Shown here in pieces: positions 35,044 to 44,190 of a stretch of 64,000 bases of DNA. The stretch is from Pseudochrobactrum kiredjianiae (GTDB lineage: Bacteria > Pseudomonadota > Alphaproteobacteria > Rhizobiales > Rhizobiaceae), in assembly GCF_030362795.1 (NCBI RefSeq), contig NZ_JAUCBM010000001.1, forward strand, positions 868,001-932,000, read 5' to 3'. The position numbers were made by a program, and so were the translations under genes. The stretch's first letter is position 1. Each line of letters begins with the position of its first letter. A model generated the notes under the pieces. The model saw nothing but the letters and a program-made list of their open reading frames with translations. It did not search any database and was not told where the DNA came from.

Positions 35044-35929
35044 AATAAAACCCGACCGGAAAATAACGCAGATATAAATCATCAAGAACGCCTTTACGCT
35101 CCAATGCGCTGAGTGCATTATTGAATGCGAGGCGCAGATCGGTATCCTGTTTACGCAGGGCGATGGCCATACCTTGGCTCAAGAATTCCGGTGCCGGATA
35201 ACTGCCGCCAACAAAGTTGCAACATGCGCCATTGGAATTATCTGAGGTAGCAGCAGGGCTCATCCAGAGCGACAGGCTCATTGCATCTCCGAAAATCAGC
35301 TGAATTTTACCGTCTTGCAGATCCTTATAAAGTAGCTCGCTACTCTTATAAGGCGTGATTTTGGCTTTCGGAAAATAGGTTTTCAGTAAAGCTTCATGAG
35401 CTGTACCCGCAAGGACGCCGACGCTTTTATCATCCGGTGAGAAGGAGGCTATGTTAATTTGCTCTTTCTTGGTGGCGACAAAACGGGCTGGCAGGCTGAA
35501 ATAAGCACGGGTGAAGCTGAAACTGGTGCGTTTCTCCCGATCAGGGACGAGGCCCGCGACTAAGGCGTCGGCTTCATTGTTGCGGAGTGCGGGGAGCAAC
35601 TCATTCCATGGTCGCGCTTCGATCTGACAGCGATTGGTGATGGATAGTTCCTGACAAATGGCGCGGATCAGGTCGATATTATAACCACTCAAGCGCCCTT
35701 GCGGGGTAAGACTATTGAAAGGTGCAAAATCTGTGCCGGTTAAAAAGCGGATTTCACTTCTTTGCGAAATATCCGGTTTTGCCGGTTTTTGGTTGTCGCC
35801 TTCCAGATGCGGTGGTGCGGCATGAGCGGAAAACATACTGCCAGCCAACAGAATTACAAAGACAAAACAAGCCTTTGACCAGATTTTAAAAATCTGTGGC
35901 AGCGTGATGTGGTTAGGTGTCTTGCACAT
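35042..35929 (-). CDS. Periplasmic amino-acid-type solute-binding protein
   Basis: A 295-residue family 3 solute-binding protein. N-terminal signal ('CFVFVILLAGSMFSAHA', residues ~22-38), then 'RFLTGTDFAPFNSLTPQGRLSGYNIDLI' and 'NEADALVAGLVPDREKR', the two conserved ligand-lobe blocks, and 'VGVLAGTAHEALLKTYFPKA' in lobe 2. Ligands of this family are polar amino acids or opines. No permease or ATPase gene is adjacent, so it is an orphan receptor. The C-terminus 'FPVGFY' ends at a TAG supplied by the flanking palindromic repeat, which hints that the original end was altered by the repeat. Confidence 0.88.
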   Translation of the reverse strand: MCKTPNHITLPQIFKIWSKACFVFVILLAGSMFSAHAAPPHLEGDNQKPAKPDISQRSEIRFLTGTDFAPFNSLTPQGRLSGYNIDLIRAICQELSITNRCQIEARPWNELLPALRNNEADALVAGLVPDREKRTSFSFTRAYFSLPARFVATKKEQINIASFSPDDKSVGVLAGTAHEALLKTYFPKAKITPYKSSELLYKDLQDGKIQLIFGDAMSLSLWMSPAATSDNSNGACCNFVGGSYPAPEFLSQGMAIALRKQDTDLRLAFNNALSALERKGVLDDLYLRYFPVGFY

Positions 35930-36199
35930 GAATGTTTTCGGTTCCGTTTGGCGGCTTGATCTCAGTATAAAATTTTCTCGCTCTCATGAAAGCGGAATAT
36001 TTTTTTGTAATAAATTTATGTTAAAATATTGATTAATATAAATTATTATTGAAATTTGAAGTTTTGGATAAAGTATATTTTACAGTTTTTATTTTTATGC
36101 GATGGATATTATTGTTAAAAAATCGTTAATTTCATAAATATCGCAAATTTGTTTTATCTAAGTTAGTAAAATTTCTCCTTGTTGTTTCTTGGTGGTGAA
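35930..36199. other. AT-rich intergenic region
   Basis: 270 bases of strongly AT-rich sequence between divergent genes. It must carry promoters for the solute-binding protein (minus) and the GT2 gene (plus). I see no other structure. Confidence 0.5.
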
Positions 36200-38149
36200 A
36201 TGACGTTACATTTATTATTTTCGCAAAGCTTTATAAGCCTGTGCGCAGCCTTCTCTGTCCGCCTTGTTAATGCGGGGCTTGGTAAAGCGGAGATTGTAGC
36301 GGCCTTTGCCGGTGCCGTACGTCACAATACATCATTTAATGATGAACTTGTGCATCGCGGCGCTATTTCGGAAAGTGCGCTCTACCGGCTTTGGGCTGAA
36401 GAAACGGGGTTGATTTATGATGATGAACCGGCTGCCAGTGATGTTTTGCTGCGCCCTTTTGATGGTGCCGCCCGTCTGAGCAGTATTCGTCATGTGCTGG
36501 TCGCAGGACGCAAAGGGCAGAGCCTGCTCTATATGGCGCCGGATCTGAAAGAGCTGGCGATGCTGAAATTTTATCTGCGGGAATATCCTGATATGCGTGA
36601 GCGGCTGCGCTTATGCCCGCCAACCGTATTGGTGGCGCTGCTGCATCATCGCTATGGAAAGGCGGCTGCGGGTCGTGCGCAGACAATGACACCGTCTCAT
36701 TTCTCTGCGCGTCTTGTGTTGAACGGCTGGCAGGGTTTTTGTTTTAGCGGTTTATTGCTCGGATTAATGTGGGTGTTTCTGGCAAAGCACGGGGCTTACT
36801 TGTCATTTCTCTATTGGGGCTTGACCCTGTTCTTTTTTGCCTGTGTCGCGATACGTCTTCTGGCTGCATGGAATGCCCGCCCGTTACATATCAGGCCTTT
36901 GGCACCCTACCGACCCTATGATCTGCCAATTTATACGATCCTTGTGCCGCTTTATAAAGAAGCCAGTATTGTCCGGCAGCTGGTTACTGCCCTGAGCAGC
37001 CTGAACTGGCCGGTAACAAAACTGGACATCAAGCTGATTTGCGAGGCGGATGACAGTGAGACGCTGTCGGCTTTGTCACGGGAAAACCTGCCTGCACATT
37101 TTGAGGTTCTGCGCGTGCCCGCGGTCGGTCCGAGGACCAAACCAAAAGCATTGAATTATGCTTTGCAATTTACGCGTGGTGAATTGGTTGTCGTCTATGA
37201 TGCGGAAGACAGGCCACATCGTGACCAGTTGCTTGAGGCATGGCAGGCATTTCGCCGGGGTGACAAAGCACTGGCTTGTCTGCAAGCGCCATTAGTGATC
37301 GGTAATTTTAGTTGTAATTACCTGACGCGATATTTTTCATTTGAATATGCGGGGTTGTTTCGCGGCCTGTTGCCATGGCTAAGCCGGAGAGGGGCGGTGA
37401 TGCCTCTGGGCGGAACCTCAAACCACCTGAAGCGAAAAATGTTGCAGGAGGTTGGTGGGTGGGACAGTTATAATGTGACGGAGGATGCCGATCTGGGCAT
37501 GCGCCTTGCACGCTTTGGCTACCGTGTGGATGTGATTAACCGGCCAACGACCGAGGACGCGCCGGAAAACTATAAAGATTGGAAGACCCAACGAACCCGC
37601 TGGTTTAAGGGCTGGATGCAGACATGGCTGGTTCATATGCGTTCCCCTGTACAAACGTGCCGTCAGTTGGGTGTTTGGCGTTTCAGTCTTTATCTGCTCT
37701 ACACAACCGGCTTATTGCTATCTGCATTATTGCATCCTTTTATGCTGGTTGGTCTTATTTGGGGTGTGGTACTAGGCCTGTCCGGTTTCCACGATCAGGC
37801 TGTCATAGCGGCGGTTATATTTAACGGAATGAACTTGCTGACGGCCTATCTGAGTTTTCACATACTCTGCAAGAAAACGCTGCGTTTTGATGAAAGGCGT
37901 AGGTATTTTTATCTCTGGGGCGTGCCATTCTACTGGTTATTGTTGTCAGTGGCGGCATGGCGCGCTTTTTATCAAATGTTCACGGCGCCGCATCATTGGG
38001 AAAAGACACCGCATTTCCCAAGTCGTCTGGCAGAGGGGCAGTTAGAAAACGGTGAGCGGCCGATACCAGTGCATGGATTATCTGTTTATAATCAGAAAAA
38101 TACACCGAGGCCGGAACGGCTTGTCACAAATTCGCAATATAAATCATAA
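36200..38149 (+). CDS. GT2 family processive-type glycosyltransferase with MshEN-like N-terminus
   Basis: A 649-residue membrane enzyme; ATG at 36200, with the longer TTG start at 36179 rejected. Residues ~30-85 ('SFNDELVHRGAISESALYRLWAEETGL') resemble the MshEN/T2SSE N-terminal module, which binds c-di-GMP in some proteins. Two membrane helices (~180-225) precede a GT2 domain: 'TILVPLYKEASIVRQLV', 'KLICEADDSET' (D,D), 'VVVYDAEDRPHRDQL' (DxD-like), 'EDADLGMRLAR' (catalytic D) and 'TQRTRWFKGW' (QxxRW). Four more helices follow. These features match polysaccharide synthases that pass product through the membrane. First gene of the envelope locus. Confidence 0.85.
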   Translation: MTLHLLFSQSFISLCAAFSVRLVNAGLGKAEIVAAFAGAVRHNTSFNDELVHRGAISESALYRLWAEETGLIYDDEPAASDVLLRPFDGAARLSSIRHVLVAGRKGQSLLYMAPDLKELAMLKFYLREYPDMRERLRLCPPTVLVALLHHRYGKAAAGRAQTMTPSHFSARLVLNGWQGFCFSGLLLGLMWVFLAKHGAYLSFLYWGLTLFFFACVAIRLLAAWNARPLHIRPLAPYRPYDLPIYTILVPLYKEASIVRQLVTALSSLNWPVTKLDIKLICEADDSETLSALSRENLPAHFEVLRVPAVGPRTKPKALNYALQFTRGELVVVYDAEDRPHRDQLLEAWQAFRRGDKALACLQAPLVIGNFSCNYLTRYFSFEYAGLFRGLLPWLSRRGAVMPLGGTSNHLKRKMLQEVGGWDSYNVTEDADLGMRLARFGYRVDVINRPTTEDAPENYKDWKTQRTRWFKGWMQTWLVHMRSPVQTCRQLGVWRFSLYLLYTTGLLLSALLHPFMLVGLIWGVVLGLSGFHDQAVIAAVIFNGMNLLTAYLSFHILCKKTLRFDERRRYFYLWGVPFYWLLLSVAAWRAFYQMFTAPHHWEKTPHFPSRLAEGQLENGERPIPVHGLSVYNQKNTPRPERLVTNSQYKS

Positions 38150-38447
38150 ATAGTCCGCTCACGACGTATCCGGAAAGCGGGAAGCTGTTTTTAGCCAAGA
38201 TGTTCTGGTTTTGCTGAGGCAGGATGCTTTTAAGTGAGGATTTGCTGTGCCGCAAAAGCAAGTATTTTACATTTGTAGCTGGTTGCTTTCATAATGATTA
38301 CATGAACACTTGTTGAAATCGAATATGCTCGGAATACTTGCACAGAGTGCAAAATTGCTTCGGGTTAAGTACGTGTAATTCCAAAGAGTGAGCTGCAAAT
38401 GCTCAGCCCTGTTTGTACAAATAGGGATAAAGGCGGCATTCAGATAT
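38150..38447. other. Intergenic region
   Basis: About 300 bases with no supported gene. The PhoR frame extends to 38388 but upstream codons lack a ribosome site. Probably holds the phoR promoter; I see no Pho-box I can defend. Confidence 0.4.
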
Positions 38448-39788
38448 ATGATAGCGGATAAGAAACAGCAAAATAACGTGTCTGCAGTAACGGGTGCGGA
38501 TATAGCGGAGATGAGCGATACGCCGCATAAGCCACAATGGTGGAAATCCGTTCGTAAATCTGCGCCTGCTTTGTTGCTTTTGCTACCTTTTTATATGCTG
38601 TTGCGCTATTGGGGTGTTTCGGCGCTGTGGGCACTTACAGTTTGCCTGTTACTTTTCATGCTGATTGTTGCGTTTCTTGCTTTCACCGTGCCGAAGCCTG
38701 TCGCTGTCATCGCCAAAACTGGTAAGCGTGAAGGCCCGCTGTCCCGTTTATCCGGTGAAATGCTGGCAGATTTTTTACCTGACCCGCTGGTGTTGTTCGA
38801 TACGGACGGCACAATTCTTTATGTCAATTATGCTGCGCGAGAAGCCTTCCCGCCACTGGCACGGGATACCTCGCTTTATCTCTGCTTCCGTTCGCCGGAA
38901 ATGCACTCTCTGATACAAGGGATTATTGCTGACGGACAGGCGCGCTCAACGGATTATCTTGAGCGATTGCCGCTGGAGCGTTGGTACCGTGCTTCCGTTA
39001 TGACTTTTGAAACGGCAAAAGGTGAGGCAGATTGCTTTATCTTGATCTTTCGCGATCAAACGGAGTTGCGTCGCATTGACCGTATGCGCTCAGACTTTAT
39101 CGCTAATGCCAGCCATGAATTGCGTACACCGCTGGCCTCGCTGCGCGGTTTTATTGAAACCTTGCAAGGTCCTGCACGGGATGATGCGGGGGCACGCGAG
39201 CGTTTTTTAGGGATTATGCAGACACAGGCAGATCGTATGTCACGCCTGATTGATGATCTGTTGTCTCTCTCGCGACTTGAGATGAAAGCGGCCATACCGC
39301 TGAAAGATCGCGTCGATGTCGGGCAGATCCTCTGCCATGTTGTGGAAACGCTTGCACCCATGGCATCGGGTGTTGGCGTGACTATTGAGTGGGTTAAACC
39401 CGATCATCCGGTTTGGTTGCCAGGAGACAGGGACGAGCTTATTCAGGTGTTTCAGAACCTGATCGAGAATGCCTGCAAATACGGGCAGGCTGGCAAGCGT
39501 GTTGTGGTTACGCTTGATGAGCAGAGTGCGGAGAGCAGTCAGGTTGATGCGTTGCGCGGTTTTTCTGTGAGTATTGAGGATTTTGGTCCCGGTATTCCGG
39601 CAGAGCATTTGCCACGTCTCACGGAACGTTTCTATCGTGTGGATGTTGATAGCAGCCGTGCCCATAAAGGTACCGGCTTGGGTCTGGCAATCGCCAAGCA
39701 TATTCTGACACGCCACCGCGGACGACTGATCGTTCGCTCACAGCTTGGAGAAGGCTCGGTCTTTACCGTGGTTTTTGCCGGATCATAA
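38448..39788 (+). CDS. phoR: PhoR-type sensor histidine kinase
   Basis: A 446-residue kinase; the ATG at 38448 is my choice (38511 is possible, upstream GTG less so). Two N-terminal membrane helices (~45-85, 'SAPALLLLLPFYMLLRYWG' and 'ALWALTVCLLLFMLIVAFL') with almost no periplasmic loop, then a PAS-like segment ('LPDPLVLFDTDGTILYVNYAA', ~105-125), HisKA with the phosphorylated His in 'ANASHELRTPLASLRGF', and HATPase ('NLIENACKYG', 'DFGPGIP', 'GTGLGLAIAKH'). This is the layout of PhoR, which senses phosphate through Pst. No pst or phoB genes are here. Confidence 0.82.
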   Translation: MIADKKQQNNVSAVTGADIAEMSDTPHKPQWWKSVRKSAPALLLLLPFYMLLRYWGVSALWALTVCLLLFMLIVAFLAFTVPKPVAVIAKTGKREGPLSRLSGEMLADFLPDPLVLFDTDGTILYVNYAAREAFPPLARDTSLYLCFRSPEMHSLIQGIIADGQARSTDYLERLPLERWYRASVMTFETAKGEADCFILIFRDQTELRRIDRMRSDFIANASHELRTPLASLRGFIETLQGPARDDAGARERFLGIMQTQADRMSRLIDDLLSLSRLEMKAAIPLKDRVDVGQILCHVVETLAPMASGVGVTIEWVKPDHPVWLPGDRDELIQVFQNLIENACKYGQAGKRVVVTLDEQSAESSQVDALRGFSVSIEDFGPGIPAEHLPRLTERFYRVDVDSSRAHKGTGLGLAIAKHILTRHRGRLIVRSQLGEGSVFTVVFAGS

Positions 39789-39823
39789 GGCCGCTCTAAC
39801 ACTCTAAAACGCTGAAATTGTTG

Positions 39824-41116
39824 TCAGCGCTGTAATGCACGGAAAAAACGCCACTTCAGCGGGCGCAGTGCCTGCCAGAAGGCGGTGGCGCGCAGATACT
39901 CCATCACTGCTTTTTGCATGGCATATAATTTGCCGCGCGTTGTTGCAGTGAATGTCATGCATTTCAGCGGAATGGTCAGGTCGCAATTTTGCAACTTCCA
40001 TTCCTCATCGCCGACACCGAGGTCGAGACAATCATAACCTTCGTCTTTCAGGTGCTGAAGCAGTAAATAATGCAGCGCATGACCAGGGGAATATTTGGCC
40101 CATTTTTTTAAATTAGACGCAATCATAATACCGTAATAATGCGGGCCGCTGACCAATCCCCACATGCAAGCGAGGATTTCACCATCCAGTTTCAATGCGG
40201 AAATATGCAAGGTGCCAGTGGCTTGAAATGCAAGCGTAGCCTCTTTGAAATAGTGGATTTTCTCGGGATATTGATCAAATCCCGGAACGTGGGTTTCAAT
40301 AAAACGCTGTTGCTTTTCATGGAGCATGAATTCCAGAAGCTGTTGTTGCTCCTGAGCAGTTTTAGCGATGGAAAACGTACAGTTGCCTAATTCATGTAGA
40401 TGACGAAGTTTGCGACGGATCGATTTTGGACGCACAAGGTTTTGTTGTATCGTCTCCCAATCATGCGTCAGATTATTAGCATGGCTGTCTGCAAGATTAT
40501 CTGTATTGGTCAGCAAAAAAAGCGGGTTTATCAGCGCGCCCAGTTTCTCGGGCATATTCTTGAATTCAGCATAATCAAAGGCTGGTAATATAGCGAGAAT
40601 TTGGCGCCACAGGTTTTCGGCTTGTGACTGGTTCCACTCTATGCCGCAATCGAACAAAACAGGTGCATTATAATCAGCAACACCCTGATCTGTGAAAGAC
40701 AGAATACGCGTATGGTTGCAGGGTAGAATTGAAAGGGGCAGAAAAACAACCGGGCGGCCGTCTTTCATCCGGACTTCAATAAGGTACAGTTCTGCTTTGA
40801 GAGCCGGCGCGTAGGTTTGCTCCCATATTTTCAGAAATGTTGTAGTCTGAAAAATGTGATAATTGGGGCTGGCATCACTGTTTAACTTGCTCGGAGCGCC
40901 TTGGCTTGCAGTCGGCCATTCAGAGGAAACATCCCCAACAGTTTGTACACAGCGAATGTCATAATTGATTTTCAGGGAAGCACGCAGATCCGTGTGTTGA
41001 TTTGTAAGCTGGTGACCGGACATCTTTTCAGGTGCTGGTCCAGACATTGGTACAGACTCAATAAAGCCCAAACCCGCATCCTGACGGGAAAGCTGTATTG
41101 AACTGAATGATGTCAT
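39824..41116 (-). CDS. BioF2/FemAB-like GNAT acyltransferase of the polysaccharide locus
   Basis: A 430-residue protein of the BioF2-like (Acetyltransf_6) class. These enzymes add acyl or aminoacyl groups to lipids or sugar intermediates. The family block 'RKLRHLHELGNCTFSIAKT' starts the first GNAT half and 'ETHVPGFDQYPEKIHYFKEATLAF' continues; 'HISALKLDGEILACMWGLVSGPHYYGIMIAS' and 'YSPGHALHYLLLQHLKDEGYDCLDLGVGDEEWK' (quoted in parts) are the conserved second half. The first ~90 residues are poorly conserved and one of several ATGs could be the start. It sits convergent to phoR; substrate unknown. Confidence 0.8.
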   Translation of the reverse strand: MTSFSSIQLSRQDAGLGFIESVPMSGPAPEKMSGHQLTNQHTDLRASLKINYDIRCVQTVGDVSSEWPTASQGAPSKLNSDASPNYHIFQTTTFLKIWEQTYAPALKAELYLIEVRMKDGRPVVFLPLSILPCNHTRILSFTDQGVADYNAPVLFDCGIEWNQSQAENLWRQILAILPAFDYAEFKNMPEKLGALINPLFLLTNTDNLADSHANNLTHDWETIQQNLVRPKSIRRKLRHLHELGNCTFSIAKTAQEQQQLLEFMLHEKQQRFIETHVPGFDQYPEKIHYFKEATLAFQATGTLHISALKLDGEILACMWGLVSGPHYYGIMIASNLKKWAKYSPGHALHYLLLQHLKDEGYDCLDLGVGDEEWKLQNCDLTIPLKCMTFTATTRGKLYAMQKAVMEYLRATAFWQALRPLKWRFFRALQR

Positions 41117-41397
41117 GCCACTTTATCCTGTTTTGCTTCGGTGTCAGGCGTAATTGCGGATTGCAGTTCTTTGGACTCTGGCAGAATTGAGTAAATAATG
41201 TCCTAGGGTCAATCAAGATGTCCGGTTTATTGTCTGTCTCGTAGAGAAACACAAAAACTTGGTAAATAATTGTATTCATTTGAATTTTATATAAGCAAAT
41301 CAATAATGTAATAAGATCTGCACTATGGTTGCCGAGTAATGAGGATAGCCCTTGTTAATTGCATTTTATATGTCTTATGCCTATATGCGCCTGACGT

Positions 41398-41429
41398 AGA
41401 GCGATTTCAGTTCATGTTGAAACCGCTCT
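41398..41429. repeat. Small palindromic repeat
   Basis: AGAGCGATTTCA pairs with TGAAACCGCTCT around a short loop (41398-41429). It lies just upstream of the GT2 start and shares AGAGCG/CGCTCT ends with family B. Confidence 0.7.
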
Positions 41430-41458
41430 GGCAAGTGCTCAGACAGGCAGGATGTCCG

Positions 41459-42466
41459 ATGACGGTCTCAATCATTATTAAAGCATTGAATGAAGAGCGA
41501 CGGATTGCTGCCGCGATTGAGAGTGCGCTTGCAGCACTGCCGGACGGGCAGGGTGAAGTTATTCTGGCGGATAGTGGTTCCACAGATCGTACGATTGAAA
41601 TCGCCAAACAATATCCGGTTATTATTGTGCAAATTGAAGCACCGGCAAAACCAAGCTGTGGCTTAGGCCCGCAACTTGGATACCAATATAGCCGCTATCC
41701 TTATATTTGCCTGATGGACGGCGATACCGAGCTTGCACCGGACTTTGTTATTGAGGCTAAGACATATCTTGAAGCAAACGCAAAAACTGCCGGTGTAACG
41801 GGTCATGTCATGGAGCGTAATCACGACAATCTGGAATATGTCCGCCGTGGTTTGCGCAAGACAGCTTATAAAGCTGTGGGTGTGATTGACCGGATTAACT
41901 GTGGCGGTCTTTACAGGCGTGAAGCTATAGAAAGTATCGGTTATCTCTCAGACCGTAATCTGCATAGTTATGAAGAGTATGATTTGGGCGTGAGATTACG
42001 CAATCAGGGCTGGACATTGTTCCGGCTTGACCGGCGTTTTGTGTATCATACAGGTCATAATGTGAATGCTTACAAGCTCTTAATCCGACGCTGGAAGACG
42101 AAATATATTCGCGGAATTGGTGAACTGTTACGCTCAGCAACCGGAAAACCGCATTTCAAGATGCTTTTTGCAGATTTGCCGGAATTGCGTCTGTGGATGG
42201 GGGTCTATGGATGGATCATCATGATGCTGCTGATGTTTGTGGTGCTGCCGCATATGGGGCTTGCCGTTTTGATTGACCTCTTCATGATTGCAGTAGCAAT
42301 CGGTTTGATGAGCGTTAAAAACCGCAGCTTGTCTGTGGGGCTGTATTCTGTTGTCGCGTGGTTTCTTCATGCGGCGGCATTGCCGCTTGGTTTCTTCGCA
42401 TCACGCAAAGACCCGGAGACCTTTATTGAAAGTAAAGTTCTTCAGAGCAAGTTAGAGACCGACTAG
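41459..42466 (+). CDS. GT2 family glycosyltransferase
   Basis: A 335-residue enzyme. The ATG at 41459 has AGGCAGGA before it and gives the family start 'MTVSIIIKALNEERRI'; the longer frame from 41339 runs through a palindromic repeat. 'SIIIKALNEE' and 'EVILADSGSTDRTIEIAK' bind nucleotide sugar, 'ICLMDGDTEL' is the DxD motif, and 'HSYEEYDLGVRLRNQGWTLFRL' the catalytic region. Two membrane helices follow ('WIIMMLLMFVVLPHMGLAVLI', 'GLYSVVAWFLHAAALPLGFF'). The stop codon TAG is the first triplet of a family-A repeat. Likely transfers a sugar to a lipid-linked intermediate on the cytoplasmic face. Confidence 0.87.
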   Translation: MTVSIIIKALNEERRIAAAIESALAALPDGQGEVILADSGSTDRTIEIAKQYPVIIVQIEAPAKPSCGLGPQLGYQYSRYPYICLMDGDTELAPDFVIEAKTYLEANAKTAGVTGHVMERNHDNLEYVRRGLRKTAYKAVGVIDRINCGGLYRREAIESIGYLSDRNLHSYEEYDLGVRLRNQGWTLFRLDRRFVYHTGHNVNAYKLLIRRWKTKYIRGIGELLRSATGKPHFKMLFADLPELRLWMGVYGWIIMMLLMFVVLPHMGLAVLIDLFMIAVAIGLMSVKNRSLSVGLYSVVAWFLHAAALPLGFFASRKDPETFIESKVLQSKLETD

Positions 42467-42608
42467 AGCATAATTTCACCTTAAACTTGGGTCAGTTTAA
42501 GGTGAAATTATGCTCTAATTTTAGTGTGTTAGAGCGACCTTTGTGTGCCAAGTATCGCACACGGCGCTCTAAAGCGCATTCCGCAAAGTGTGAAGCGGTT
42601 CTCGGGGT
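42464..42608. repeat. Composite of three palindromic repeats
   Basis: Family A with 23-bp perfect arms at 42464-42486 and 42495-42517; family B at 42529-42572 (TTAGAGCG / CGCTCTAA, inner GTGTGC / GCACAC); and a truncated family C fragment from 42576 ('GCATTCCGCAAAGTG'). Together they fill the gap between two convergent genes. Confidence 0.88.
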
Positions 42609-42628
42609 ACAATACGCGTAAAATGGGA

Positions 42629-43927
42629 TCAATTCATTCGGGCTTGTGCAGCCTTGCGCACGAGCTTGTAGAGGAACAGCCACGCACATAAAGCGATCGA
42701 AAATTCAATCAGATAGATCGAGATAAATGTTCCGGTTGGAGGCATCAGCCATGTGGCAAGTGCCAAGACAGGCGCTCCGAGTATATTGCCGGTATTGAGA
42801 ATAGCTGCGCGATAGACATGTTCACCTGCTGCGCCCATAACTTCTACGGCAACAGACCACAATGCATAAAAAATAATGACCCAGCACAATACCTGTGTGA
42901 AGTAGATCATAGACTGATATTCACTGCCGAAAATCAATGGCAGATAAGGTGCTAAGCAGTAAATAACGACGGCAGTGAAGACAGCTATTCCGACAGCCAT
43001 CACCACAGATTTTTGCGCCAGTGGCCAGGCTTTATCAATACCGTTTGCACTCATCTTGGCAAAGCGCGGATAGAGCAGGCGGCTCATAGCATCGATATTC
43101 AGGTAGCTGCTGTCAACAATGCGGCGCGCCACACCGTAGCTACCAATCACTGCAGGCGAAAGAAGAAGGCCAAGCAGAAGTAGATCGATATTTTGCCGAA
43201 TGGCACGGAAAATAAACGGCGTCGCAAAGAAAATGCCGAGTTTAAGCTCTTCCCGTACAATATGGAATTTAGGCATACCAAGAGGCTTCAACCACAACCA
43301 ATAAAAACCTGTGACAAGAACGTGGCATATAAATTGCCACCATGCCCAGCCGCTGATTGTATCAACACCAAAGGCGATGCAGGCCAGAATGGCTGCGAGG
43401 GTGCGGGCAAATGCAAAACCAACCACAGAAAGATTGGCGGCTTTGAAATTGCTGTGTCCGATATAAATTGCTTCAACCAGCAGGATGAGCCGTAGCAAAA
43501 CAATATTCGTGACGAGAAACAGAAACAGGCTAATCTGATCAGTCAGGGGATCCGTCGAAAAACTGACCCAATAGGGTAAAATAAACATACCCGCAGCAAC
43601 GAGCAGGCTGCCGCTGATGCTAACAAGTATCAGATTATGGCCGAGCATTTCCGGATATATAGTTTTATTCTGCGCTACGCGGCGTAAAAGAGATTCTGCT
43701 CCGCCTATACCACAAAGATGCACGGCAATGCTGGTGATTGCCATGATGGTAATAAACATACCAAATTCAGAAGCACCAAGAAAACGGGCGAGGATAGCAA
43801 ATGTCACAAGCTGAGCGACGCTCGCCATGATCAGACTGCCGCTTGAGGCCATATAGGAGAGGAGCGAAGGCAGATAGCGCCTGATACGCGCAGGCAAGCC
43901 GTTATCTGGCAACTCCGTTTCACTCAT
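42629..43927 (-). CDS. Wzx-type polysaccharide flippase (MOP superfamily)
   Basis: A 432-residue membrane protein with about twelve helices. The ATG at 43927 follows AAGGGAAAC; the longer frame to 44005 is weaker. The family signature of O-antigen/EPS flippases is visible: 'SLLSYMASSGSLIMASVAQLVTFAILARFLGASEFGMF' (helices 1-2, quoted in part) and 'GIGGAESLLRRVAQN'. It moves lipid-linked repeat units across the inner membrane. It lies divergently from the Wzz-like gene and convergent with the GT2 gene, inside the polysaccharide locus, which supports the function. Confidence 0.85.
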   Translation of the reverse strand: MSETELPDNGLPARIRRYLPSLLSYMASSGSLIMASVAQLVTFAILARFLGASEFGMFITIMAITSIAVHLCGIGGAESLLRRVAQNKTIYPEMLGHNLILVSISGSLLVAAGMFILPYWVSFSTDPLTDQISLFLFLVTNIVLLRLILLVEAIYIGHSNFKAANLSVVGFAFARTLAAILACIAFGVDTISGWAWWQFICHVLVTGFYWLWLKPLGMPKFHIVREELKLGIFFATPFIFRAIRQNIDLLLLGLLLSPAVIGSYGVARRIVDSSYLNIDAMSRLLYPRFAKMSANGIDKAWPLAQKSVVMAVGIAVFTAVVIYCLAPYLPLIFGSEYQSMIYFTQVLCWVIIFYALWSVAVEVMGAAGEHVYRAAILNTGNILGAPVLALATWLMPPTGTFISIYLIEFSIALCAWLFLYKLVRKAAQARMN

Positions 43928-44190
43928 ATTTTTGTTTCCCTTGACGCTGTTTCTGTAAAGCATTTTTGAGCAAAAAGAAATGGCTAAGAGCGTCACTTGC
44001 AGCAATAGATCACAGCGTATCTAATTAAAATCACTAATATTTAATGCTTTGTTTTTCATGACTTTCAATAGTTAAGCATTATCTCGCAGAGATCGTTAAC
44101 CTTTTTTTTTAATGTTTCTGTTAGTGCATATATAAGATTGAGCAGATCATGCCCGTAAATGAATTTTGATCAAAATAGTAGAGATGTCTG
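43928..44190. other. AT-rich divergent promoter region
   Basis: 263 bases between the flippase and Wzz-like genes with runs of A/T. It should hold both promoters; I cannot pick boxes with confidence. Confidence 0.4.
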
